NCBI GenBank assembly: GCA_027083655.1
Contig: JALWNS010000420.1
Span: forward strand, 1 to 10,885
Direction of reading: 5' to 3'
Length of the DNA: 10,885 nucleotides
From: Bacteroidales bacterium
Lineage (GTDB): Bacteria > Bacteroidota > Bacteroidia > Bacteroidales > S143-33
Below are positions 1 through 6,862 of the stretch, in pieces. Within the stretch, counting starts at the first letter, position 1. The number at the start of each line of letters is the position of its first letter. Position numbers and translations under genes: made by a program. The notes below the pieces were generated by a model that was given only the letters and a program-made list of their open reading frames with translations, was not told the origin of the DNA and searched no databases.

Positions 1-325
1 GTACTACAATGAATAGTGTTATATCATTTGTCAGAAATGTAGAGAGTAGGGCAGAAAAACAGACAAAGAAAAGAGCTAATTTCCGTTCGGTTTTTATCTT
101 TTTTATTATTCGCATGGATAGCCGCCTGTATACGCGGCTCTCTTTCATGCCGACAGTAGTGAGCATCAGGCCAGTAAGCGACAGGATAGTGCGCCAATCA
201 ATGTATCGTGGATAGTTTTTTATCTGCTCTGGATAAAACAACATTAGAAAGATAAGCACACCAAGAGCAATGATAATTAGCGATTGGTTAAGGAGAAAGT
301 TCCGTATGTCTCCGCGATCTTTCAT
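1..325 (-). CDS. ArsB/NhaD/SLC13-type permease, N-terminal part (cut by window edge)
   Basis: An open frame of 108 codons starts at an ATG (323-325) and continues past the left edge, so only the N-terminus is seen. The product starts MKDRGDIRNFLLNQ and then has hydrophobic segments at about residues 14-31, 44-58 and 80-98. The segment SALLSTFLTNDITLFIVV (near 91-108) is the typical helix-breaking asparagine region of the ion transporter superfamily (ArsB, NhaD, citrate/SLC13 permeases); the preceding IDWRTILSLTGLMLTTVGM also fits that family. It would sit in the inner membrane and move an anion or exchange sodium for protons. The substrate cannot be told from this fragment. A plus-strand frame over the same bases (9-215) has no recognisable protein and is a shadow. 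A possible -7 element lies 25 bases upstream. The family call is fairly sure and the exact subfamily is not. Confidence 0.75.
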   Translation of the reverse strand, partial: MKDRGDIRNFLLNQSLIIIALGVLIFLMLFYPEQIKNYPRYIDWRTILSLTGLMLTTVGMKESRVYRRLSMRIIKKIKTERKLALFFVCFSALLSTFLTNDITLFIVV

Positions 326-545
326 ACTAGAATACAGACTGCCTTGACCGTAAAGTTAGAAAATTAACCAGATGGTTTCTATGTTTTATGCAAGTTATAT
401 TTACGTTATCTAACTACTTATTAAGGAGCTTAGCGTGTTATTAACTTTATCTTCATATTTGGATTGAGCAAAATTACTACCATTTAATAAGATGTCGTTA
501 TGGATCTGGTCAAAAGCCGGGATAAGATAAAAAAATGATAAGAAA
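326..545. other. intergenic region between TetR gene and permease
   Basis: These 220 bases lie between the 3' end of the distal TetR gene and the start of the permease, both on the minus strand. I see no good ORF, RNA gene or terminator hairpin. It holds a weak -7 candidate and a pair of 8-base inverted repeats (TAAAGTTA at 351, TAACTTTA at 442) too far apart and too short to mean much. Confidence 0.5.
351..358 (-). promoter_or_regulatory. possible -7 promoter element for the permease gene
   Basis: On the minus strand these bases read TAACTTTA, seven of eight positions of the Bacteroidota -7 consensus TAnnTTTG (last base differs). The element lies 25 bases before the permease ATG, the same distance as at the better promoters in this window. 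No convincing -33 TTTG is seen. Confidence 0.3.
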
Positions 546-1166
546 CTATTGTTTTAAATTTTTTATATACAGATTGATAAGATAACTGACATGCTCTTTT
601 TTTTGTTTCATCAATGCTTTGAATTTACTAACACTGCCCCCCAGACAGGTCTCTGTTATACCAGATTTAACGATAAATGGAAACAGTAGCAAAGATAGGA
701 TGTCTGTTATTATAATTACAGGATCGGGGATTTTCTCCTCAGGTATACCTAGTTCTGATTGAATTGACATTTTGAAGGTTTTTATGATGTTCTGGAGGCG
801 CCCCTGGGCAAAGGAATAAAGAGTTTTTTTCAGTAGTTTGGAATGACGGTTTATTTCGTTAGCAATAAAAAGGGGAACATTAGGATGGCGTATAAAAGTT
901 TCGATAATACTGTCTATAAATTTGTTTAACTTTTTTTCGATGCTAATATCTGATTGTAAAATCTGGAAGCTAGGCAGGAAGTATTTTTCAAGTGCCTCTT
1001 CGAATATTGTAATTAGTAGGTTTTCTTTGTTTCTAAAATAATAATTTAACATTGCCTTTGTAATGCCGGCTTTTTCTGCTATGTCCTGGAAGCTAACACC
1101 ATCATAACCCTTTTTGACAAATAGCTCAAAAGCAATTTTTTGAATTTTTTGTTTAGTGTTTTTCAT
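546..1166 (-). CDS. TetR/AcrR-family transcriptional regulator (distal gene of pair)
   Basis: This is a 206-residue protein with an N-terminal TetR DNA-binding domain at about residues 5-50. The helix-turn-helix runs through FQDIAEKAGITKAMLNYYFR (27-45) and is followed by the usual NKENL. Residues from about 55 on form the helical ligand-binding and dimerisation domain, which shows no family-specific signature. The length is normal for TetR proteins. It is expected to be a dimeric DNA-binding repressor released by a small molecule; its ligand and targets are unknown. It lies 19 bases downstream of a second TetR gene on the same strand and is probably co-transcribed with it, since no promoter or terminator is visible in the gap. 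The ATG at 1164-1166 places the HTH at the usual distance from the N-terminus. Confidence 0.9.
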   Translation of the reverse strand: MKNTKQKIQKIAFELFVKKGYDGVSFQDIAEKAGITKAMLNYYFRNKENLLITIFEEALEKYFLPSFQILQSDISIEKKLNKFIDSIIETFIRHPNVPLFIANEINRHSKLLKKTLYSFAQGRLQNIIKTFKMSIQSELGIPEEKIPDPVIIITDILSLLLFPFIVKSGITETCLGGSVSKFKALMKQKKEHVSYLINLYIKNLKQ

Positions 1167-1185
1167 GTTAAAGTTTAGTTTTTGA

Positions 1186-1833
1186 TTAACAATCTTGTTT
1201 TAGTTGACAAAGAATTGTATTGATAATGTTATTAGTTCTATTTCTTAGGAATGTGTAATGGTCAGTAATGTTTTGATATGTATTAAGCCTGATAATAATT
1301 TGACCATGGGTAATAGGTAGTAGTACAAGCGAGATAATGTCCAATAAAAGGGAAAATGGATCTACTGGTTTAATTGTACCTTTTTGTATTTCTTCTTCTA
1401 CTTGTTTATAAAAGAGATCCAATTCCGGTAGAAACTTATTTTCTAACTCATCTTTGAACATATCTATCATTTTATTATCCCATTTGCTCGTCTCATACAA
1501 TATAAAGTTTAATGTTTGATAATCTGATAAATATGTTTCAGTTGTCTGGTTAACAAAGAGTTTTATTTTCTCGAACAGGTCAATGGGTTGGGCCAAAATG
1601 GAAAAACTTTTCTCCCAGAGCTCAACAACACATTTGTGCAATACTTTTAAAAAAAGATTTTCTTTAGAACGGTAATAATAATTTAAAAGGGCCTTGTTAA
1701 CCCCTGCTTCTTTTGCAATGTCTGCAGTACTAGCGCCCTCAAACCCTTTTTGAATAAAGACCTTTCGAGCAGCCAGGAAGATTTTTTCTTCTGTTTGTAA
1801 ATTGTCTAAAGAAGACGACCCCGAATCATCCAT
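1186..1833 (-). CDS. TetR/AcrR-family transcriptional regulator (proximal gene of pair)
   Basis: This is a 215-residue TetR-type protein. After a short polar leader (residues 1-14, rich in Ser and Asp) comes the DNA-binding domain, with helix-turn-helix around STADIAKEAGVNKALLNYYY (35-54) followed by RSKENL. The rest is a helical effector domain of unknown specificity. In the HTH it closely resembles the neighbour downstream (AGxxKAxLNYYxRxKENL in both), so the two may be paralogues by duplication, although the C-terminal halves differ more. A -7 promoter element lies 35 bases upstream, and an AT-rich imperfect palindrome between the element and the ATG could be an autoregulatory operator. 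The regulated genes may be the neighbouring permease or something outside the window; the sequence does not say. Confidence 0.9.
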   Translation of the reverse strand: MDDSGSSSLDNLQTEEKIFLAARKVFIQKGFEGASTADIAKEAGVNKALLNYYYRSKENLFLKVLHKCVVELWEKSFSILAQPIDLFEKIKLFVNQTTETYLSDYQTLNFILYETSKWDNKMIDMFKDELENKFLPELDLFYKQVEEEIQKGTIKPVDPFSLLLDIISLVLLPITHGQIIIRLNTYQNITDHYTFLRNRTNNIINTILCQLKQDC

Positions 1834-1868
1834 AGTTGTTAATTTTTTTTTGAATTATAATTAAATTA

Positions 1869-1876
1869 CAAAAATA
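1869..1876 (-). promoter_or_regulatory. -7 promoter element for the TetR pair
   Basis: The minus strand reads TATTTTTG, a full match to the Bacteroidota -7 consensus TAnnTTTG, 35 bases before the ATG of the first TetR gene. No clear -33 TTTG is found; the upstream DNA is T-rich. Because the surrounding DNA is very AT-rich, a chance match is possible. Confidence 0.45.
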
Positions 1877-1946
1877 TAAAATTAGATTAAAAATGAAAAA
1901 TTTTTTGATGAAATATAGTTTTGAGTATTAGGAGAGTAGCATGCAG

Positions 1947-1976
1947 AAGGCTATCCCCGGATAGAGGGATAGCCTT
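1947..1976 (-). terminator. hairpin terminator after the M3 peptidase-yccF unit
   Basis: There is a perfect 11-base inverted repeat, AAGGCTATCCC (1947-1957) and GGGATAGCCTT (1966-1976), around an 8-base loop. It starts four bases after the yccF stop codon, so it is well placed to end the minus-strand transcript. The minus-strand side has no U-tract after the stem (CTGCATGC follows); the T-rich stretch TGTTTT is on the plus-strand side instead. No plus-strand gene ends here, so the minus assignment rests on position. Confidence 0.65.
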
Positions 1977-1980
1977 TGTT

Positions 1981-2355
1981 TTATCGAATTTCTTTACCAA
2001 AAGGTGATAGGGATAAAGCAGCTAATTTAAAGTGTTGGCGTGCAAAAGGTATTCCTATTATTGTAATGGCCAATAAAATGCCAAAAATAACATGAATAAT
2101 GCTTATCCAGATACCGCCTACAAGTATCCATATAATATTCATTATAACAGTCAGACAACCTTGATTTTGTTTTACAGGTACAACTTCATGTCCAAATGGC
2201 CACAGGGTCAAAAGGCCTATCTTGAAAGTCTGGTAGGCAAAAGGTATGCCTATTATTGTCAATGCCAGAAGGATACTGCCAAGGAAATAAATTATTGCCG
2301 ACTCCAGTCCTCCGAAGATTAACCAGATAATATTACCCAATATTCTCATAATCAT
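1981..2355 (-). CDS. yccF: YccF-family inner membrane protein
   Basis: This is a 124-residue, highly hydrophobic protein made of two similar halves. Each half has the pattern N-I-I-W-(L/I)-hydrophobic-G-G, then a long membrane segment, then TIIGIPFA, and ends in a PFG(H/K)E motif (near residues 53-57 and 118-122). This is the duplicated YccF domain found in many bacteria; its molecular role is not established. The ATG at 2353-2355 gives MIMRIL; the second ATG (2347-2349) gives MRILGNIIW, which lines up better with the start of E. coli YccF and may be the true start. It begins only 5 bases after the stop of the M3 peptidase, so the two genes are probably one transcript ending at the hairpin just downstream. 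Confidence 0.88.
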   Translation of the reverse strand: MIMRILGNIIWLIFGGLESAIIYFLGSILLALTIIGIPFAYQTFKIGLLTLWPFGHEVVPVKQNQGCLTVIMNIIWILVGGIWISIIHVIFGILLAITIIGIPFARQHFKLAALSLSPFGKEIR

Positions 2356-2360
2356 TGATT

Positions 2361-4022
2361 TTATAATAGTTTTTTATATTCTTCAAAAACAAATTGCACT
2401 AATTCTTTTATGTATTCTTGAGAAAAGTCAAATTTTATCCCTGCAGCTTTATAGATCTCTGGTATAGTTTTGCTATAGCCCAGGGATAGGGCTTGCTCGT
2501 ATAAATCTAGGGCTTTTTTGGGGTCTCTCTTGTAATTTCGCCAAACTGCTATTGCTCCTAGTTGCGCTATACCATACTCGATATAATAAAATGGTACCTC
2601 AAAGATATGCAACTGTTTTTGCCACAGGTTAGCGGCATACCATTCCACTTCTTTCCAGTCCACACTTTGACCAAAATATTTTCTGACCAAAGAAAGCCAC
2701 TTAGAATAGCGCTCTAATGATGTATGTTGTGGATGTGTATACAACCATTGTTGGAAGCTATCAACTAATGAGATCCAGGGTAGTACCCGTAGCACGCTCT
2801 CAAGCTGGAAACGTTTTGCTCTTTTCAGCTCCTCTTTGTCGGAAAAGAAATGATCCCAGTGCTCCATAGAGATAAGTTCCATTGACATTGATGCAAGCTC
2901 TGCTACCTCAGATGGAAGTTCTTTCTGTTCTACTACTTTTAAATCAGCGCTAAGGAATGAGTGCACAGCATGGCCTGCTTCGTGTACTATTGTATGTAAA
3001 TCTGTTATTGTACCGGCGGCATTCATAAAAATAAAAGGGACATTACTTACTAACAAAGGATAATTATATCCTCCAGGTGCCTTGCCTTTACGTGATTCCA
3101 AATCAAGGAAGCCTTTTTCGGCCATTATGCTAAAATATTCACCATACTTTGGCCGCACAGACGCAAGCGTCTTTATTGTTTTCTCAATAAACTCTTGTGC
3201 CGAACGGAACGGCACAAGAGGTGCGGCCTTATCCAGATCTACCTCTAGATCCCAGGGCTTTAAGCTATCAATGCCTAATTTTTGTTTCCTTAATTCAAGG
3301 GCTTCCTCCATAACAGGTACTGCAGCAGAAGCGACAGCTTCGTTCAGCTTAAGTACATCTTCTACTTTATAATCAAATCGTCCAAGGTCATCGTGTTTAT
3401 AATCACGAAAATTCTCATATCCTGCATTGTGTGCTATCTGCGTCCTTATCTTGATAAGATTGTCTAATAAGTCATTTAGTTTGTTATAATCCTTGAGGCG
3501 CCGGGAGGCTATTTTATTATATACTTTTTTGCGCATACTCCTACGGTGGTCATACAGGTAGCGCGAAGCTTGTTGTAAGGTCAACTCTTTACCCTCACAC
3601 CGTATTGTCATTACGCCTGTTATACGGGCAAATTCTTGTGCAAGCTTGTCTTCCTCTGTCATCAAGGCGATGTTTCGCTCATTGAATAGCTCAATCTCCC
3701 TTTTGATTTTGCGGATAGCAGTGGAATATTTGTTTTCAAGGCTTGGGATAAGAGGATGTGATATTAGTTTTTGGTTTAGCTTGTGCGTATAACGTATTAC
3801 ATTAGGTTGTATATTCTCTATGAAGTCATTATAAGCCTTTTGGTATTGTTGGTTTTGTGTGTCACGGGTCATGTTGATATATCGCCATGCCAGATCTTCG
3901 TCTATTCTTGCCAGTAGCTCACTGCGTGCTAGGAACCATTTCTCCAGTTCTTCTGGTGTTTGTGGATTCTGCTCCAGTAGTTGCTCAAATTGAGGTTTGA
4001 GCTCGTCCCAAGATTTTATCAT
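2361..4022 (-). CDS. M3-family zinc oligoendopeptidase (PepF-like)
   Basis: This is a 553-residue metallopeptidase. The zinc-binding motif HEAGH is at residues 347-351 within TIVHEAGHAVHSF, where E348 is the catalytic base. The third zinc ligand is probably E375, in the SEVAELASMSME stretch 28 residues after the first histidine, as in other M3 enzymes. The N-terminal half is charged and helical (about 1-200), as expected for the lid domain that restricts the active site to short peptides. Length and motifs fit the M3 oligoendopeptidases common in Bacteroidota. No signal peptide is seen, so it should act in the cytoplasm on peptides. The ATG at 4020-4022 lies 25 bases after a full -7 match. 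The gene is followed closely by yccF. An active enzyme is likely since the key residues are intact. Confidence 0.93.
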   Translation of the reverse strand: MIKSWDELKPQFEQLLEQNPQTPEELEKWFLARSELLARIDEDLAWRYINMTRDTQNQQYQKAYNDFIENIQPNVIRYTHKLNQKLISHPLIPSLENKYSTAIRKIKREIELFNERNIALMTEEDKLAQEFARITGVMTIRCEGKELTLQQASRYLYDHRRSMRKKVYNKIASRRLKDYNKLNDLLDNLIKIRTQIAHNAGYENFRDYKHDDLGRFDYKVEDVLKLNEAVASAAVPVMEEALELRKQKLGIDSLKPWDLEVDLDKAAPLVPFRSAQEFIEKTIKTLASVRPKYGEYFSIMAEKGFLDLESRKGKAPGGYNYPLLVSNVPFIFMNAAGTITDLHTIVHEAGHAVHSFLSADLKVVEQKELPSEVAELASMSMELISMEHWDHFFSDKEELKRAKRFQLESVLRVLPWISLVDSFQQWLYTHPQHTSLERYSKWLSLVRKYFGQSVDWKEVEWYAANLWQKQLHIFEVPFYYIEYGIAQLGAIAVWRNYKRDPKKALDLYEQALSLGYSKTIPEIYKAAGIKFDFSQEYIKELVQFVFEEYKKLL

Positions 4023-4047
4023 GACTGTAAGAAGTTTGATGTTTGCA

Positions 4048-4055
4048 CAAAGATA
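4048..4055 (-). promoter_or_regulatory. -7 promoter element for the M3 peptidase-yccF unit
   Basis: The minus strand reads TATCTTTG, an exact match to the Bacteroidota -7 consensus TAnnTTTG, 25 bases before the peptidase ATG. No clear TTTG is seen at the -33 position. Its place in the 86-base gap after the sugar transferase gene suggests the peptidase unit has its own transcription start. Confidence 0.6.
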
Positions 4056-4108
4056 GAAAAATCCAATATGAGTGGGAAGAAGTCAGGCTTATGTTATTAA
4101 AAGGTGCT

Positions 4109-4750
4109 CTATTTAAGTTTGAGGATCTTTAGAAAAGTTAGAAATAAGATTTTAATATCGTGGAGCACAGTGGGGTTAGCAAAGTATTTTTTATTTAATT
4201 CTATTTTATCCGGGAGAATGTTTTTCATATAAAAGTCTTCGACTTCTTCTTTTGTTTTAAGTCCTGCTTTTTCCAAGAGCTCATTTTCCTTGATATATTC
4301 AATCGAGGCATAGCAAGTAATACCCGGGAGATAGTTTTCATAGTATATTTTTTGCTCAGGAGGGAGCTTTATTACCCTATGTAATAGCTCGGGACGAGGC
4401 CCAACGAGACTCATATCTCCTTTTAATACATTGATAAGCTGTGGAAGCTCGTCAAGTTTATATTTGCGTAGGAAATAACCTACACGTGTGACCCTAGGAT
4501 CTTTCATACCTACAGTCAGGAAGCCCTGTTTGTCTGCTCCCACACGCATAGTGCGGAATTTGATAAGATTAAATTCTTTCAGGCCTTTTGTAACACGTTT
4601 TTGTTTGTAAAATATAGGACCTTTGGAGTCTATTTTTATTGCAATAGCTATTATTAGCATTATGGGCGAGAAGAGTATAAGGAGAAAAAGGGATACAAAT
4701 ATGTCAAAAAGCCGTTTTATGAAGTTATTGATTTTTGCTTTCAAACTCAT
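4109..4750 (-). CDS. membrane phosphoglycosyl transferase (PglC/WcaJ-like sugar transferase)
   Basis: This is a 213-residue protein that starts surface glycan assembly by moving a sugar phosphate from a UDP-sugar to undecaprenyl phosphate at the inner membrane. One hydrophobic segment lies at about residues 14-38 (likely a re-entrant membrane helix). It is followed by KFRTM (64-68), the catalytic Asp-Glu pair in LDELPQL (D100, E101) and [11 protein letters not shown] (111-121), the hallmarks of the family. The small size, with no extra N-terminal membrane domain, is PglC-like. The later [11 protein letters not shown] segment replaces the GITGxxQVxGRN form of WcaJ enzymes. Its start overlaps the end of galE by 26 bases, so the two are coupled and GalE may supply its UDP-hexose or UDP-HexNAc donor. 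The exact sugar cannot be read from the sequence. Confidence 0.92.
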   Translation of the reverse strand: MSLKAKINNFIKRLFDIFVSLFLLILFSPIMLIIAIAIKIDSKGPIFYKQKRVTKGLKEFNLIKFRTMRVGADKQGFLTVGMKDPRVTRVGYFLRKYKLDELPQLINVLKGDMSLVGPRPELLHRVIKLPPEQKIYYENYLPGITCYASIEYIKENELLEKAGLKTKEEVEDFYMKNILPDKIELNKKYFANPTVLHDIKILFLTFLKILKLK

Positions 4751-5762
4751 GAATAGTACTGTTTAGTTTTTTAGCCCATTCCCATGAAGTAAGTATCATT
4801 TCCTTGAGTCCGTAGCGAGCTTTCCATTTGAGTTTTTTCTCAATAAGCTCTGTTGAGGCGTAAATATATGCTATATCACCAGGGCGGCGGTCAACAAAAC
4901 GGTAAGGTATTTTAATCCCGGTGTATTTCTCAAAGGCATGAACCATCTCCAGTACACTAACGCCACGGCCTATTCCAATATTAAAATATTCGTAGCTTTT
5001 TGTGTTTTTGTTGTTGAGTAAACGTTCTAATGCAATAATATGGGCATCGACTACGTCCATAATGTATATATAATCCCTGACAGGGGTACCGTCTGGAGTA
5101 TCATAGTCTTTGCCATATATATTAAGATATTCTGCCTTGCCCAATGCTACTTCGAGAATAAAATGCATAAGGTTAGCTGCGGACTTGGGTACATCACCAA
5201 GCTTACCACTAGGGTGTGCACCTACTGGATTAAAATATCTCAGAGAAATTACATTAAAATGGTGGTTTGCAGTGTCTTGTAAAATTTTTTCTCCAAATTG
5301 TTTCGTGCGTGAATATGGTGACAATGCTTCATTAAAAGGATGATTTTCGTCTACAGGTAAATATGACGGTGTACCATAAACAGCACACGAAGAAGAAAAA
5401 ATAAAATTCTTGACCTTATATTTAAGTGATAGCTCTATTAGATTCATCAACGAAGTGAGGTTGTTGTAATAATATAGATTAGGCTTTTCGATGGATTCGG
5501 GTGAGCTTTTTAATGCAGCAAAATGTATTATGGCATCAAAGTGGTTTATCTTGAAAACCTGTTCTAAAGCATTTTTATCACACAGGTCAATCTTATAAAA
5601 GATAGGTTTTTTCTTTGTAATATCTTGGATAAAAAAAAGGATTTTTATATTTGAATTGACAAGGTTATCAATGATAGTAACATTGTAACCTTTTTCCAAG
5701 AGGCTGGTAACAGTGTGGGATCCTATGTATCCAGTACCTCCAGTAACTAAAATATTAGGCAT
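4725..5762 (-). CDS. galE: UDP-glucose/UDP-GlcNAc 4-epimerase
   Basis: With the start at the ATG 5760-5762 the protein is 345 residues, the usual GalE length. The N-terminal NAD-binding Rossmann motif GGTGYIG is at residues 8-14. The catalytic set is S125 (in FSSSCAVYG), Y150 and K154 (YSRTK), all intact. Other GalE hallmarks are HFAALKS, LRYFNPVGAHPSG and the C-terminal RRPGDIA. It interconverts UDP-glucose and UDP-galactose, or the N-acetyl forms, in the cytoplasm. A longer frame back to 5819 would add MILTKLLNIFAMSNC..., but this precedes the Rossmann strand and lies across the promoter, so I reject it. It is the first gene of a unit with the overlapping sugar transferase, which suggests it makes a precursor for the lipid-linked glycan. 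Confidence 0.94.
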   Translation of the reverse strand: MPNILVTGGTGYIGSHTVTSLLEKGYNVTIIDNLVNSNIKILFFIQDITKKKPIFYKIDLCDKNALEQVFKINHFDAIIHFAALKSSPESIEKPNLYYYNNLTSLMNLIELSLKYKVKNFIFSSSCAVYGTPSYLPVDENHPFNEALSPYSRTKQFGEKILQDTANHHFNVISLRYFNPVGAHPSGKLGDVPKSAANLMHFILEVALGKAEYLNIYGKDYDTPDGTPVRDYIYIMDVVDAHIIALERLLNNKNTKSYEYFNIGIGRGVSVLEMVHAFEKYTGIKIPYRFVDRRPGDIAYIYASTELIEKKLKWKARYGLKEMILTSWEWAKKLNSTIHEFESKNQ

Positions 5763-5788
5763 TTCAAATGTATTACAATTAGACATTG

Positions 5789-5820
5789 CAAAAATATTTA
5801 ATAATTTAGTTAATATCAAA
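5789..5820 (-). promoter_or_regulatory. -33/-7 promoter of galE
   Basis: On the minus strand TTTG (5817-5820) is followed after 20 bases by TATTTTTG (5789-5796). This matches both parts of the Bacteroidota promoter (-33 TTTG, -7 TAnnTTTG) at a suitable spacing. Transcription would start near 5782, about 20 bases before the ATG at 5762. It is the best-formed promoter in the window and rules out the two upstream in-frame ATGs of galE. Confidence 0.7.
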
Positions 5821-5879
5821 TTTTACACGTTAATAGACATTAACCCTTAGTCAAAAAAATATAATAATGGTCTAACACA

Positions 5880-6860
5880 ATGAATATCAATAGGATTTTA
5901 ATAACAGGAGCAGCGGGCTATATTGGCAGTGTCCTGACCAGGATGTTATTAGAAAGAGGTTATTATGTTAAGGCTCTGGATATTCTAAGGTTTGGAGGGG
6001 AATCACTCCTTGAATTGATGAATTATGAAAATTTTACATTTATACGGGGTGATGTTAGGGATAGTTATTTGTTAGATAGTGTGCTTAAAGATATAGATAT
6101 GGTAGTGCATCTTGCAGCTATTGTGGGAGACCCTGCTTGTAAGAAAGAGCCCAGGCTTGCACGTGAAGTTAATTTAGATGCTACTAAACAGCTATATAAT
6201 CTTGCACAGAAGCATGGTGTTAAACGTTTTGTGTTTGCCTCTACATGTTCCAATTATGGGAAAATGGCCGATCCTGGTGCATTTGTTGACGAGCACTCCC
6301 CTTTACGCCCTGTATCATTATATGCAGAGACAAAGGTAGAGGCAGAGCTATTTTTGCTCGGACAAAACCGCAGTAATATTTGCAAGCCAGTAGTATTACG
6401 ATTTGCTACAGTCTATGGTATTAGTCCAAGGATGCGCTTTGACTTGACTGTCAATGAGTTTACCAGGGAGTTGGCTTTGGGCAGGGAGCTTGTTGTTTAT
6501 GGAGAACAGTTTTGGCGTCCATATTGTCATGTAGTAGACTTGGCGCGAAGTATTGTTCTTGCACTAGAGAGCCCTGAGGCTAAAGTTGCTTTTGAAGTTT
6601 TTAATGTTGGGGATACATCGGAGAATTATCAGAAGCAAATGATAATTAGTGAGTTAAAAAAGTTTTTTCCCCGGGCCCGTATCAAATACGTGCACAAAGA
6701 CGAGGATCCACGGGATTACCGTGTGAGCTTCGAGAAAATAAAAAATCAATTAGGTTTTCAAATAACTAAGAGGGTGTCTGATGGTATACGGCAGATCAAA
6801 GAAGCATTAGAAAAGGGACTTATAACAGATCCATATAACTCTAAATATAGAAATATTTAG
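5880..6860 (+). CDS. extended SDR NAD-dependent sugar-nucleotide epimerase/dehydratase
   Basis: This is a 326-residue extended short-chain dehydrogenase/reductase. The NAD-binding GAAGYIG is at residues 10-16. The catalytic residues are T122 (in FASTCSNYG), Y148 and K152 (YAETK). It modifies the hexose of a nucleotide sugar by epimerisation, dehydration or ketoreduction. Features such as AAIVGDPACKKEP and STCSNYG set it apart from GalE and, as far as I can judge, from the usual LegB 4,6-dehydratase, whose place it holds next to the LegC-like gene. It is first in a plus-strand run, divergent from galE, and its stop is 2 bases before the aminotransferase ATG, so the two are almost surely co-translated. 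A 4-keto product could feed the aminotransferase, but that is inference; the substrate is not known. Confidence 0.88.
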   Translation: MNINRILITGAAGYIGSVLTRMLLERGYYVKALDILRFGGESLLELMNYENFTFIRGDVRDSYLLDSVLKDIDMVVHLAAIVGDPACKKEPRLAREVNLDATKQLYNLAQKHGVKRFVFASTCSNYGKMADPGAFVDEHSPLRPVSLYAETKVEAELFLLGQNRSNICKPVVLRFATVYGISPRMRFDLTVNEFTRELALGRELVVYGEQFWRPYCHVVDLARSIVLALESPEAKVAFEVFNVGDTSENYQKQMIISELKKFFPRARIKYVHKDEDPRDYRVSFEKIKNQLGFQITKRVSDGIRQIKEALEKGLITDPYNSKYRNI

Positions 6861-6862
6861 TA

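Noticed and set aside
9..215. Plus-strand 68-codon frame at the left edge
   Set aside because: The opposite strand encodes a recognisable permease N-terminus over the same bases; the plus-strand product has no family features.
351..449. Inverted repeat TAAAGTTA / TAACTTTA
   Set aside because: The arms are only 8 bases, are 83 bases apart and do not extend; in AT-rich DNA this is expected by chance.
517..543. GATAAGA direct repeat near the end of the distal TetR gene
   Set aside because: There are only two short copies in AT-rich DNA, with no array or hairpin.
2092..2322. Plus-strand frame inside yccF
   Set aside because: It is a shadow: the minus strand carries the duplicated YccF domain in full.
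3082..3372. Plus-strand frame inside the M3 peptidase
   Set aside because: The minus-strand peptidase is intact across this stretch with conserved motifs on either side.
5040..5343. Two overlapping plus-strand frames inside galE
   Set aside because: Both are antisense to a complete galE with intact catalytic residues.
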